Shown: piece after piece, positions 45,226 through 53,575 of the stretch
How positions within the stretch are numbered: position 1 is the first letter of the stretch
Layout: each line of letters begins with the position of its first letter
Assembly (NCBI GenBank): GCA_963698435.1
Contig: CAVOQV010000017.1
Coordinates: 62,001-126,000 of the forward strand
Length of the DNA stretch: 64,000 nucleotides
Source of the DNA: Sva-07 sp963698435
GTDB taxonomy: Bacteria; Actinomycetota; Acidimicrobiia; Acidimicrobiales; Ilumatobacteraceae
Direction: 5' to 3'
The notes under the pieces: model-generated
Database searches by the model: none
Told to the model about the DNA's origin: nothing
What the model saw: the letters and a program-made list of their open reading frames with translations, nothing else
Position numbers and translations under genes: made by a program

Positions 45226-45813
45226 TTGGTTGCCGCCGCGCAGGGCGGAGACCGGTTCGCGCTCGATCAGCTGCTGCGCCGCCACTACGACCGGATCCAT
45301 GCCGTCTGTCGCCGAGTCGCCGGGAGCACCCGCGACGCCGACGATGCGTGCCAGGAGGCGCTGATCAAGATCGTTCGCAGCCTCCCACGCTTCGACGGGC
45401 GGTCGTCCTTCGGCACGTGGGCCTACCGCATCGCCACCAACGCGTCGCTGGACGAACTTCGCAAACGCCAGCGGCGCCCGGCCCTGCACGCCGTCGGCGA
45501 GGACGACCGGCCCGAAACCGTCGACCCGAAAGCCGACAACTACACCGAACGCTCTGCCGATCGGCTCGTGCTCGATGATGCACTCGAGCACCTTCCCGAC
45601 GACCTCCGGGTGGCCGTCGTGCTCCGCGACGTCGCCGACCTCGACTACGCAGAGATCGCCGAGACGCTCGATGTCCCCATCGGCACGGTGAAATCCCGGA
45701 TCTCCCGGGGCCGTGCCGCCCTGGCCGCCCACCTCCGACTCGACGACGATCATCAACCGGGAACTCCAGGGAACCGACCAGGCCCCGCGGAACGTCCAAC
45801 AGATCCGACATGA
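45226..45813 (+). CDS. ECF sigma factor (SigM-like)
   Basis: 195 aa called from a TTG at 45226. Sigma region 2 (about 10-75: FDGRSSFGTWAYRIATNASLDELRKR) and region 4 (about 125-175: LPDDLRVAVVLRDVADLDYAEIAETL, GTVKSRISRGRAAL). Homology extends a few residues upstream (DDAAL), where no ATG, GTG or TTG exists in frame; an ATT at 45199 with TACGCT as a -10 just before it is a speculative alternative. The gene after it overlaps by 4 bp and encodes a membrane protein of anti-sigma type, so this is probably an autoregulated envelope-stress module. Confidence 0.88.
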   Translation: MVAAAQGGDRFALDQLLRRHYDRIHAVCRRVAGSTRDADDACQEALIKIVRSLPRFDGRSSFGTWAYRIATNASLDELRKRQRRPALHAVGEDDRPETVDPKADNYTERSADRLVLDDALEHLPDDLRVAVVLRDVADLDYAEIAETLDVPIGTVKSRISRGRAALAAHLRLDDDHQPGTPGNRPGPAERPTDPT

Positions 45814-46730
45814 ACGACGACCTGATTCTGCTCGCGAGCGCCTATCTCGACGGTGACGTGACCGCCGACGAGCGCGCCCGGGTAGAGGGCGACCCCGCCC
45901 TGCTCGCTGAAGTCGAGCGGCTGCGATCGGTCCGTGCCCTGCTGAGCGATGTCGAACCGCAGGCCATCTCCGTTCGCGAAGCCCAGCTGGCAACGGCACT
46001 CGACATCTGGGACCGCATTCCCGAGCCCGAACGCACCGGAGCCCGCCGCGACGTCACCCCGGTCGGCGTCGACCCCGCTGCGGTGGCCGGCGCGGCATCG
46101 GTCACCGCTCCCACACCGCTCAGCGGGCGGCGGCGGGTGTCACGCACGTCATCGACGCGTTGGCTCACCGGGGCCGCTGCGGCGCTGGTGCTCGTGCTCG
46201 CCGGTGGCGTTGCGCTCCAGCTCACCTCAGACGACGGCACCGACGAGACATCCAGCGATCAGGCATCTTCGGCCGGCGACGAGCTCGACGGGACCGAAGC
46301 TCTCGCCGCCACCGGGCGAGCCGACGACCCGACCGCGGACGAGCTCGCACCGGCAGCGGACGCGACCGAGGAGGCGACGATCGAACTCGACACCGGGATC
46401 GACGACGTCGCACCACCGGGCGAGAACGCCGGACTCGACCAGCTCGAGAACCTGACCGACCTCGCCGACTTCGCCACCGCGGCCGTTGGCGCACCTTCGG
46501 CACCGGACGTACCAGCAGCGACGAGCGCGGCGAGCGACGACGAGCTGTCCGAGGTGGAGACGTACCTCGCGGAAGCAGAACTCCCGCGTTGTCTCGGCGT
46601 CGATCTGGTCGTCGGCCCCGCGGTGTACGGCGACGTCCCGGTCGTGGTCGGCATCGACGAGAGCCGGAATCTCGCCATCGCCTACCGCGCCGCGACCTGT
46701 ACCGAAGTCGCCCGGGTGCGACTGCCCTGA
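45810..46730 (+). CDS. Putative membrane anti-sigma factor
   Basis: 306 aa, ATG overlapping the sigma stop (ATGA). N-terminal helical domain (about 1-60, LASAYLDGDVTADERARVEGD) resembles an anti-sigma domain but lacks the zinc His/Cys motif, so it would be a non-zinc type. A transmembrane helix (about 117-137), an acidic Ser/Asp/Glu-rich extracytoplasmic linker, then a C-terminal domain with CLGVDLVVGPAVYGDVPVVVGID and two cysteines. Inferred to hold the ECF sigma factor at the membrane until a signal arrives. Confidence 0.75.
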   Translation: MNDDLILLASAYLDGDVTADERARVEGDPALLAEVERLRSVRALLSDVEPQAISVREAQLATALDIWDRIPEPERTGARRDVTPVGVDPAAVAGAASVTAPTPLSGRRRVSRTSSTRWLTGAAAALVLVLAGGVALQLTSDDGTDETSSDQASSAGDELDGTEALAATGRADDPTADELAPAADATEEATIELDTGIDDVAPPGENAGLDQLENLTDLADFATAAVGAPSAPDVPAATSAASDDELSEVETYLAEAELPRCLGVDLVVGPAVYGDVPVVVGIDESRNLAIAYRAATCTEVARVRLP

Positions 46731-46751
46731 GCCGGCGGCTAGCCTCGCCGC

Positions 46752-47075
46752 ATGCCGGCCAACCCGCTCACCGATCCGAACTGGGCCACCGAGACCACCG
46801 ACAAGCTCGTCAGTCTGATCGACAACGTCCGGTCCCAGACCACGCAGAAGGTGGTCTACGCAGCCCGCGGCGCGGTGTTCGGCGTCATCGCGGTGATGCT
46901 CGGCGCCCTCATCGCGATCATCGCCATCGTCGGACTCATGCGCGCCGTGCAGGCGCTCCTGGCGCTCGCGGTCGACTGGCCACAGGCGGTCTACCTCAGC
47001 TACTTCATCGTCGGTGGCATCTTCTGCCTCGTTGGGCTGGTGCTGTTCCACAAGCGCAACGCCGCAGCTGGCTGA
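46752..47075 (+). CDS. Small two-helix membrane protein
   Basis: 107 aa. Two long hydrophobic helices (about 42-65 and 78-100) after an amphipathic N-terminus (TTDKLVSLIDNVRSQTTQKVV), ending FHKRNAAAG. Resembles the actinobacterial holin-X-like/DUF superfamily of small membrane proteins, but I cannot name it firmly. Sits between the anti-sigma gene and trxB, same strand. Confidence 0.7.
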   Translation: MPANPLTDPNWATETTDKLVSLIDNVRSQTTQKVVYAARGAVFGVIAVMLGALIAIIAIVGLMRAVQALLALAVDWPQAVYLSYFIVGGIFCLVGLVLFHKRNAAAG

Positions 47076-47125
47076 CCCGGCCGTCGATCCACCAACGCCG
47101 CACAACGACCCCCAGAGGAAGTGAC

Positions 47126-48079
47126 ATGTCTGACGTTCGTGATGTGATCATCATCGGATCGGGACCTGCGGGTCTCACCGCAGCCGTCTACAGCGCCCGC
47201 GCGAATCTGGCACCGCTCTTGATCGAGGGCGAGCCGTCGAGCACCAGCGACCAGCCCGGCGGCCAGCTGATGCTGACCACGGAGGTCGAGAACTTCCCCG
47301 GATTCCCCGACGGGATCATGGGCCCGGAGCTGATGGCCAACATGCGCAGCCAGGCCGAGCGGTTCGGCACCGAGATCCTGACCGAGAAGGTCACCGCGGT
47401 CGACTTCTCCGAGCGTCCGTTTCGCGTCTGGGTTCGTGACACTGAGTACCGCGCGCACGCCGTGATCGTCAGCACCGGCGCGCAATCACTGATGCTCGGT
47501 CTCGAGCCCGAGCAACGACTCATCGGTCATGGGTTGTCGACGTGTGCCACCTGTGACGGCTTCTTCTTCCGCGGCCAGGAGATCGCCGTGGTGGGCGGTG
47601 GCGACTCGGCCATCGAGGAGGCCACGTTCCTGACCAAGTTCGCCGACAAGGTCACGATCGTGCACCGCCGCGACGAGCTGCGGGCATCCAAGATCATGCA
47701 GGATCGGGCATTCGCCAACCCCAAGATCGAGTTCCGCTGGAACGCCCGGGTCACCGACATCTTCGGTGACACCTCGGTCTCGGGCATCGAGTTGACCGAC
47801 ACCGTGGACGGCTCGGTGTCGACGCTTGCGGTCACCGGGCTGTTCATCGCCATCGGTCACCGCCCCAACACCGACCTGTTCGTCGACAAGCTCGCAATGA
47901 ACCCGGACACCGGCTACCTGATCACCCGACCGGATTCGTCCTACACCGACGTCGACGGCGTGTTCGCGTGCGGTGACGTGCAAGACGACGTCTACCGCCA
48001 GGCGATCACCGCAGCGGGATCCGGCTGCATGGCGGCGATCGACGCCGAGCGCTGGCTCGAGGCCAACGTTCACCACTGA
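47126..48079 (+). CDS. trxB: Thioredoxin reductase
   Basis: 317 aa from the ATG at 47126, with AGAGGAAG upstream. FAD motif IIIGSGPAGLTAA, redox-active CATC (Cys140, Cys143), NADPH motif VVGGGDSAIEEA and HRRDELRASK, and the C-terminal FACGDVQDDVYRQAITAAGSG. It reduces thioredoxin with NADPH. trxA follows 122 bp downstream. Confidence 0.96.
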   Translation: MSDVRDVIIIGSGPAGLTAAVYSARANLAPLLIEGEPSSTSDQPGGQLMLTTEVENFPGFPDGIMGPELMANMRSQAERFGTEILTEKVTAVDFSERPFRVWVRDTEYRAHAVIVSTGAQSLMLGLEPEQRLIGHGLSTCATCDGFFFRGQEIAVVGGGDSAIEEATFLTKFADKVTIVHRRDELRASKIMQDRAFANPKIEFRWNARVTDIFGDTSVSGIELTDTVDGSVSTLAVTGLFIAIGHRPNTDLFVDKLAMNPDTGYLITRPDSSYTDVDGVFACGDVQDDVYRQAITAAGSGCMAAIDAERWLEANVHH

Positions 48080-48201
48080 CGCATCACGTCCGCCGAGGAA
48101 GTCCCACCGCAGCAACAGGGAATGTTCCGACCGCATCGCCGGTTGACCCGTTCCCCCCACGAGTGACGTACGCTGCTCGTGAACTTCGAAAGGAATGCGC
48201 C

Positions 48202-48540
48202 ATGGCAGACGGCATCGTCAACTTGTCCTCCAGCACCTTCGACGAGAGCGTGATCGGCTCGGACAAGCCCGTCATCGTCGACTTCTGGGCCGAATGGTGT
48301 GGCCCGTGCAAGCAGATCGCGCCGATCCTCGCCGAGATCGCCGACGAGCATGCCGGCGACATCACCGTTGCCAAGCTCAACGTCGACGACCATCCCGATC
48401 TGGCCATGCGCTACAACGTCATGAGCATTCCGACGCTGCTCGTGTTCTCGGGCGGTGACGTCTCGAAGCGACTCGTCGGCGCCAAGAGCAAGGGTGCCCT
48501 GCTGCAGGAGCTCGACGAATTCCTGGCGACGACGCACTGA
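48202..48540 (+). CDS. trxA: Thioredoxin
   Basis: 112 aa from the ATG at 48202 (GAAAGGA upstream). Active site WCGPC (Cys33, Cys36), FDESVIGSDKPVIVDFWA before it and the cis-proline MSIPTLLVF. Substrate of the trxB product. The reading frame of the next gene already begins around its stop codon. Confidence 0.96.
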   Translation: MADGIVNLSSSTFDESVIGSDKPVIVDFWAEWCGPCKQIAPILAEIADEHAGDITVAKLNVDDHPDLAMRYNVMSIPTLLVFSGGDVSKRLVGAKSKGALLQELDEFLATTH

Positions 48541-48671
48541 CGGGTCACTTCCCGCTGACGGAGGGACAACGCGGCGAGGCGGTCCGCGATCTCCAGCGTC
48601 GCCTCGGTACGGCAGGGCTGACACCGTCGGGCGACCCACCCGGCGACTTCGGCGCGTCCACGCGCCAAGCA

Positions 48672-49514
48672 GTGACCGACTTCCAGCGTCTCCGTGGCCT
48701 GCACACCAGTGGGTCCTGCGACGAGCACACCTGGATGGCGCTGGTCGAGGCTGGCTGGCGTCTGGGCGACCGTCTGTTGGTGCTCGCCGCACCACAATTG
48801 CGCGGTGATGACATCGCCGAGCTCCAAGACGCCCTCAATCAGCTCGGATTCGACTGCGGTCGCCCCGATGGCATCTTCGGTCCCGCCACCGTGCGTGCAC
48901 TGGAGGACTTCCAGCGCAACGGCGGCCTGACACCGGATGGGATCTGTGGTCCCCGAACGATTCGCACCATCGAGCTGCTCCGTCGGCAATCGGGTTCGGG
49001 ACCCGGCGTCGCGTCTGTCCGAGAGGCCCTCACCACGCACTCCTCACTGGCCACGCTGCGCATCGTGGTCGGGCAGTTCGGCGGACTGAGCTCGATCACT
49101 CGATCGGTGACCCGCGCACTGCGCACCAGCGGCGCCACCGTGATGTCGACCGACGAGTACGAGGCGGGCGCCCAGGCAGCCGCGGCCAACCGGTTCGGTG
49201 CGCACGTGTACATCGGATTCGAGGCGCGAGTGGACGCACGTTCGCTCATCTCCTACTTTGCCGTACCGACGTTCGAGTCGATCGGTGGTCGAGCCCTGGC
49301 GAGCCAGATCGCTGCCTGCTGGTGTTCCGCGCTCGTGGCGCCACCCGAGGTGCGAGGGATGCGCCTTCCCGTGCTGCGCGAAACGCGGATGCCAGCCGTG
49401 CTGTGTTCGCTTGGCCCCGTTCGGGCTGCTGTCGACGCCACCGACGCCGTCACCGAGGCGATCGTGATGGCGCTCACTGCCTGGACAACCAGCACGTCGT
49501 CCACCGACAGCTGA
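48672..49514 (+). CDS. CwlM-like protein: peptidoglycan-binding domains plus degenerate amidase
   Basis: 280 aa from GTG 48672, but homology starts upstream: in frame from about 48555 come LTEGQRGEAVRDLQRRLG and STRQAVTDFQRLRG, the first peptidoglycan-binding (PGB_1) repeat. A second PGB_1 repeat is at about 45-100 of this call (LQDALNQLGFDCGRPDGIFGPATVRALEDF). The C-terminal half (about 125-270) is an N-acetylmuramoyl-alanine amidase_3 domain recognised by LRETRMPAVL, but its zinc ligands are gone: the GHGG site reads GQFGG and the SxHxN site reads YIGFEA. In mycobacteria the neighbour of trxA, CwlM, regulates MurA. A regulatory role here is an inference. Possible starts ATT 48519 (GGAG 8 bases upstream) or CTG 48537. 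Confidence 0.75.
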   Translation: MTDFQRLRGLHTSGSCDEHTWMALVEAGWRLGDRLLVLAAPQLRGDDIAELQDALNQLGFDCGRPDGIFGPATVRALEDFQRNGGLTPDGICGPRTIRTIELLRRQSGSGPGVASVREALTTHSSLATLRIVVGQFGGLSSITRSVTRALRTSGATVMSTDEYEAGAQAAAANRFGAHVYIGFEARVDARSLISYFAVPTFESIGGRALASQIAACWCSALVAPPEVRGMRLPVLRETRMPAVLCSLGPVRAAVDATDAVTEAIVMALTAWTTSTSSTDS

Positions 49515-49515
49515 G

Positions 49516-49524
49516 TTGTCCACA
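49516..49524 (+). promoter_or_regulatory. Isolated DnaA box
   Basis: TTGTCCACA at 49516-49524, identical to the actinobacterial consensus, just after the CwlM-like gene stop. The 218-bp gap 49515-49732 before convergent parB holds no gene; no strong terminator was recognised in it. Confidence 0.5.
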
Positions 49525-49732
49525 GCCTTCCACACAGCCTGTGGGTTTGTCTCGACATGACCTTGAGTTGTCCGCCACGGAGGGTGGGTGAACAACGAGT
49601 GAACGCCCGGAATCGGTGACCGATCGTGACCAACGCGACCCCGCTCAACTCTCACGCTCACGCGCGAGGTGAGTCCGGCGAGTAGCCGCAACAGGACCGA
49701 TGCGGGACACCTCTCCGCCCGGTCCCGATCGA

Positions 49733-50641
49733 TCAGGATGTCATCGTGCGATAGATGCGTTCGAGATCTTCGAGGTCGGCGAACTCAATCGTGACTCGAC
49801 CCTTCTTCGCCGTCATCTGGACACTCACGCGCGTGTCGAGGTGGTCGGCCAACAGGTGCTCCAACTCGAGCAACCCGGGCGGACGGAGCCTCGTGGAAGG
49901 CGTCAGCCCGGCACCGTCGACGGTCGAGGACTCCGGAGTCTCGTCGACCACGACCTGCTCACTCGGCGAGTCCGCACGGACGGCCTCTTCGACCATACGC
50001 ACCGACCAACCGCCCGTTGCCGCCTCTCGGGCGAGCTGTTCCTGTCGCGTTCGGTCCGGCGTGCCGAGCAACGCACGAGCGTGCCCCGCACTCAGCTGAC
50101 CGTCGGCAAGGAGATGCTGGACCGCGGGTGGCAAGCCAAGCAAGCGCAGGCTGTTGGTGATGGCGGAGCGGCTCTTGCCGACCCGCGTGGCGACCTGGTC
50201 GTGCGTCAAGCCGAACTCGTCGAGCAACTGCTGATAGGCGGCCGCCTCCTCGAGAGCAGTGAGATCCTGTCGGTGAAGGTTCTCCACCAGTGCCTGCTCG
50301 ACCGAGCTGACATCGTCGGTCAACCTGATCACCGCGGGAATCGTCGTCAACCCGGCCCGTTGAGCCGCTCGCCAGCGACGTTCGCCGGCGATCAGTTCGA
50401 ACGCACCGTCATCGAGCGGGCGCACCAGGATCGGCTGCAACACACCCATTTCAGTGATCGACGCCGCCAGCTCGGTGAGACTCTCCTCGTCGAAGTGCAC
50501 CCGAGGCTGATGGGGATTCGGGGAGACCGACGCAATCGGAACATCGGACAGGACGGCACCCTGCGATGTGTCCGTGTCCGGCAGTTCTGCCCCTGGGATG
50601 ATCGAGCTCAGTCCCTTGCCGAGCCCACTAGATCGCGCCAT
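49733..50641 (-). CDS. parB: Chromosome partitioning protein ParB
   Basis: 302 aa from the ATG at 50641. N-terminal ParA-interacting start (RSSGLGKGLSSIIPG), CTPase/ParB core with NPHQPRVHFDEE, GERRWRAAQRAG and VENLHRQDL, helix-turn-helix GLTHDQVATRVGKSRSAITNSLRLL, and a C-terminal dimer domain (VTIEFADLEDLERIYRTM). Loads at parS and slides as a clamp. Start overlaps the parA end by 14 bp. Confidence 0.97.
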   Translation of the reverse strand: MARSSGLGKGLSSIIPGAELPDTDTSQGAVLSDVPIASVSPNPHQPRVHFDEESLTELAASITEMGVLQPILVRPLDDGAFELIAGERRWRAAQRAGLTTIPAVIRLTDDVSSVEQALVENLHRQDLTALEEAAAYQQLLDEFGLTHDQVATRVGKSRSAITNSLRLLGLPPAVQHLLADGQLSAGHARALLGTPDRTRQEQLAREAATGGWSVRMVEEAVRADSPSEQVVVDETPESSTVDGAGLTPSTRLRPPGLLELEHLLADHLDTRVSVQMTAKKGRVTIEFADLEDLERIYRTMTS

Positions 50642-51428
50642 GGTGTACCTCCCGTGCTGCATCTCGGTACGCGATCGCGCCACGGGATGTCGGATCGAAT
50701 GTGGTGATCGGTTGACCGAACGACGGCGCTTCGGAGAGTCGGACCGACCGCGGGATCACCGATTTGAGTACCTTGTCACCGAAGTGCTCTCGCACTTCGC
50801 GAACGACCTGACCGGACAGCTTGGTACGCGCGTCGTACATCACGCACAGGATCGTGCTCATCTCCAGCGTCGGATTGAGGTTTCGCTTGACGAGGTCGAC
50901 GTTGCGCAACAATTGACCGAGGCCCTCCAGTGCGTAGTACTCACACTGAATCGGCACCATCACTTCACCGGCCGCAGCCAGCCCGTTGACCGTCAGCAGC
51001 CCCAGCGATGGCGGGCAATCGATCAGCACGTAGTCGTAGTCGTCGCGCACCGCCTCGATCGCTCGCTTCAACCGTTGTTCACGACTGAATGCGGGGACGA
51101 GTTCGATTTCTGCGCCGGCGAGGTCGAGTGACGCCGGTGCAACGAAGAGATTCCGGACATCGGTGGGCTCGACGACGTTCTCGAGTGGTTCCTCGTGCAT
51201 GAGGACGTGGTACATCGAGAGCTCGAGACCACGGTTCTCGATCCCGAGACCCGTCGAGGCATTCCCCTGAGGGTCGAGATCGATGATCAAGGTGCGCAGA
51301 CCCATGTCCGCCAATGCCGCACCCAGGTTCACGGTGGTCGTGGTCTTACCGACACCGCCCTTCTGATTGGCGAGCGCGATCACGCGGGGGAGCGGGTGCG
51401 CCTCGGTTGGGGTGTCGAATTCCGACAA
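50628..51428 (-). CDS. parA: Chromosome partitioning ATPase ParA
   Basis: 266 aa from a TTG at 51428; GGAG six bases before it decides the start, since the first homologous residue (RVIALANQKGG) follows soon after. Deviant Walker A KGGVGKTTT, DLDPQGNAST and LIDCPPSLG. Works with ParB and parS to segregate origins. Two parS sites lie just upstream. Confidence 0.96.
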   Translation of the reverse strand: MSEFDTPTEAHPLPRVIALANQKGGVGKTTTTVNLGAALADMGLRTLIIDLDPQGNASTGLGIENRGLELSMYHVLMHEEPLENVVEPTDVRNLFVAPASLDLAGAEIELVPAFSREQRLKRAIEAVRDDYDYVLIDCPPSLGLLTVNGLAAAGEVMVPIQCEYYALEGLGQLLRNVDLVKRNLNPTLEMSTILCVMYDARTKLSGQVVREVREHFGDKVLKSVIPRSVRLSEAPSFGQPITTFDPTSRGAIAYRDAAREVHHGAI

Positions 51429-51535
51429 CAGGTGCTCCGTTCTACGGCACGACGGTTCGGCACCGACGTGCCGCACTGGGGTGGGGGATGACCACACTCT
51501 GCCGGATTCAGCGGCACAAGACAAGCATTTCGGAG

Positions 51536-51551
51536 TGTTTCACGTGAAACA
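51536..51551. promoter_or_regulatory. parS: parS site 1
   Basis: TGTTTCACGTGAAACA, the full 16-bp palindromic ParB-binding consensus, upstream of parA. Confidence 0.95.
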
Positions 51552-51874
51552 CTCGATCTCAGCAACACCTCGCGTCCCCAATCGCCGACGTCGGCACAGA
51601 GACCCCGTTCACCGCTGGATCCGGGGCCTGTCACCGAACCCGAGTCACCGAACACCATCGGCTCCGCTCCCACCAACGGCACAGCAGCTGTACCCCCACA
51701 GTACACGTCGATCCCGCGGACGGCGGTGCGATGCTCGGGCCCCGGGGGCTGGATCACAGTCGGTCAGATCGAGCCGCAACACGAGCACCCGCTCGATGCT
51801 GCGGCGGTCCGATCGGCGCCGGCTCATCGTCTCCTGGATCCAGCGGGGCCACCGTGATGCACCGAGTGAGTGAG

Positions 51875-51933
51875 GACGTGAGTGGGGGACGTGAGTGGGG
51901 GACGTGAGTGGGGGACGTGAGTGGGGGACGTGA
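51875..51933 (+). repeat. 13-bp minisatellite
   Basis: Four perfect copies of GACGTGAGTGGGG (51875, 51888, 51901, 51914) and a diverged fifth (51927), followed by GGGAGTGAGGAGG-type degenerate sequence. A copy-number-variable tract, between the two parS sites. Confidence 0.9.
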
Positions 51934-51977
51934 GGAGGGGAGTGAGGAGGGGAGAGAGGAGTTGGCTCCGGCAACGG

Positions 51978-51993
51978 TGTTTCACGTGAAACA
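51978..51993. promoter_or_regulatory. parS: parS site 2
   Basis: Second perfect TGTTTCACGTGAAACA, 442 bp from site 1 and just after the true rsmG end. Confidence 0.95.
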
Positions 51994-52018
51994 TCGTCGC
52001 CGCCGTGCGAGGACGGGA

Positions 52019-52622
52019 TCAGTGCTTGACGAACGTGGCCACCAAGCCGTCGAGTTCGCCGTGGGATCCCGCGGCTGCCGGGTGTCCCCGTCTCGTCGGT
52101 GCGGTGGCCTGACGTCGCCGGCACTCGGCGGAGATCGAGTCGGTCGAGAAGATCATCATCCCAACGATTCGTTCCCGGCGGCTCGCTGATCACGATCGGT
52201 TGGCCTGTTCGAACGAGCCGGGCTGCTTGGGACAGGGTGAACTCAGGGGGGCCGAACCCGCGAGCAACGACCGCGCCGAAGGAGCGTTCCGGCTCGAATG
52301 TCGTCACGTCCTGACACACGACCGACACACGACCAGACCACCCCAGGCGCCGCACGACACGCTCGAGTGCATCCGTCCGCTTCGCGCGGCGGTCCAGAAG
52401 TGTGACCCGGACAGCCGAGAGATCGTGGGCGATGACCAGTCCAGGGATGCCGGCTCCGCTGCCGAGGTCGAGGACCGAGTCGACCGAGCGGTGCTGCTGG
52501 AGCACTCGGACGAAGCCGCGAGCATGGTGAATCACCTCGGGAATCGGACGCGATCCCAGGAATCCGAGTCGCTGCGCGTCTTCGAGGGCAGCGATGAGAT
52601 CCGGCGCGGTCTCATCGCTCAC
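52019..52622 (-). CDS. rsmG: 16S rRNA (guanine-N7) methyltransferase RsmG, with apparent frameshift
   Basis: From the ATG at 52622 the protein is normal RsmG: VLDLGSGAGIPGLVIA, RRAKRTDALERVV, VVARGFGPPEFTL. After LLDRLDLRRVPATSG (about residue 170) that frame loses homology and reads on for 130 low-complexity residues through the minisatellite and parS. In the +1 frame the sequence ends GELDGLVATFVKH and stops at 52019, giving the usual length of about 200 aa. The span is 604 bp, one base over a multiple of three. RsmG methylates G527 of 16S rRNA; its loss gives low-level streptomycin resistance. Downstream of jag. Confidence 0.85.
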
Positions 52623-52630
52623 GGTGAGAA

Positions 52631-53524
52631 TCAGGCGGGCTCGACGATGATCCGGCGATCCGGATCTTCTCCGACCGAACGGCTCGAGACTCCACTCTCG
52701 TCGTTGAGCACGTCGTGCACGACCTTGCGGTCCGACGAGCTCATCGCTTCGAGTGACCGGGCGGTCCCCGACGTCCTGACTTGTTCGGCGACGTCGCGCG
52801 CGAAGGACGCGAGTGCCGCTTCGCGCCGCTCGCGGTACCCGGCGACATCGACCCGGAGGCGAGTTTCGTGATCACCGAGTCGGCGCTGCGCCGACACGCG
52901 AGCCAGATCCTGAATCGCATTGAGGGTCCGGCCGCCCGGTCCAACGAGCAGTCCCAACTCCGATCCGGTCACATCAACGCGAAGCTCGAGGTCGTCGACC
53001 TGCAAGGTCGACGTCCCCTCGGCGCCGAATGCGGCGGTCAATCCGTCCATGAAGGCCACCGCAGCAGCGCCGACCTCGTCGGGGGTCACGTTCGACTCGG
53101 GTCGATTCTCGTTGCTCATCTTCTGCTCCTCGTTCTGCTTCTGCTTGCTGCGTTGTCTGGTGGTGGATCCGTTGGCGGCCGATCGAGGCGACGTCGCCGG
53201 CTCGTCGCGTGAGCTCGACGATGACTCCGACGATGACTCCGACGGTGACTCCGACGGCTCGTCGGCCGTGGACGACCCACCCTTCGGAGCGCTTCCCGAT
53301 GCCTTGTCCGAGCGACCCTTCCGGCGTCGTTCCTGCTTGGGTCGAACTTGAGCCGGCCGAACGCGCGCCCGCAAGCGGGCCTCGCCACGCATGCGGCCGA
53401 ACAGTCCAGGACGGGGTTCTTCGATCACATCGAACTCGGCCTCGTCCGCGCCGACGCCGAGCTGATCCAGCGCTGCTTCACGCGCCGCTTCGATGGTCTT
53501 CGCGGTGGTTTCGACCCACTCCAT
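52631..53524 (-). CDS. jag: RNA-binding protein Jag (KhpB)
   Basis: 297 aa. N-terminal Jag_N domain (about 1-55, VETTAKTIEAAREAALDQLG, RPGLFGRMRGEAR), a basic then Ser/Glu-rich linker (about 60-150) including a 12-bp direct repeat at 53219-53256, a KH domain (GLLVGPGGRTLNAIQDLARV) and an R3H-like C-terminus (SSDRKVVHDVLND). It binds RNA and helps envelope biogenesis with KhpA. Usual place between rsmG and yidC. Confidence 0.93.
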   Translation of the reverse strand: MEWVETTAKTIEAAREAALDQLGVGADEAEFDVIEEPRPGLFGRMRGEARLRARVRPAQVRPKQERRRKGRSDKASGSAPKGGSSTADEPSESPSESSSESSSSSRDEPATSPRSAANGSTTRQRSKQKQNEEQKMSNENRPESNVTPDEVGAAAVAFMDGLTAAFGAEGTSTLQVDDLELRVDVTGSELGLLVGPGGRTLNAIQDLARVSAQRRLGDHETRLRVDVAGYRERREAALASFARDVAEQVRTSGTARSLEAMSSSDRKVVHDVLNDESGVSSRSVGEDPDRRIIVEPA

Positions 53525-53575
53525 GATGGTTGTCTCTTTCTGCTGCTGTGTGACCGGGCGCCCATGCGCCCACCG

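Larger units (their letters stand above)
51429..52018. other. 590-bp non-coding region between parA and rsmG
   Basis: No supported gene. It contains parS 1, a stretch with no obvious signal (51552-51860), a 13-bp minisatellite (51875-51933), purine-rich GGGGAGTGAGGAG sequence, and parS 2. An open frame running through it is a read-through from the frameshifted rsmG gene. Confidence 0.7.

Noticed and set aside
46752..47075. Phage holin as a sign of prophage
   Set aside because: No other phage genes; it is a housekeeping-context membrane protein.
51875..51933. CRISPR-like array
   Set aside because: Thirteen-base units are contiguous, with no spacers.
51645..52018. C-terminal extension of RsmG as a new domain
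   Set aside because: It encodes parS and the minisatellite in translation; the normal end lies in the other frame.
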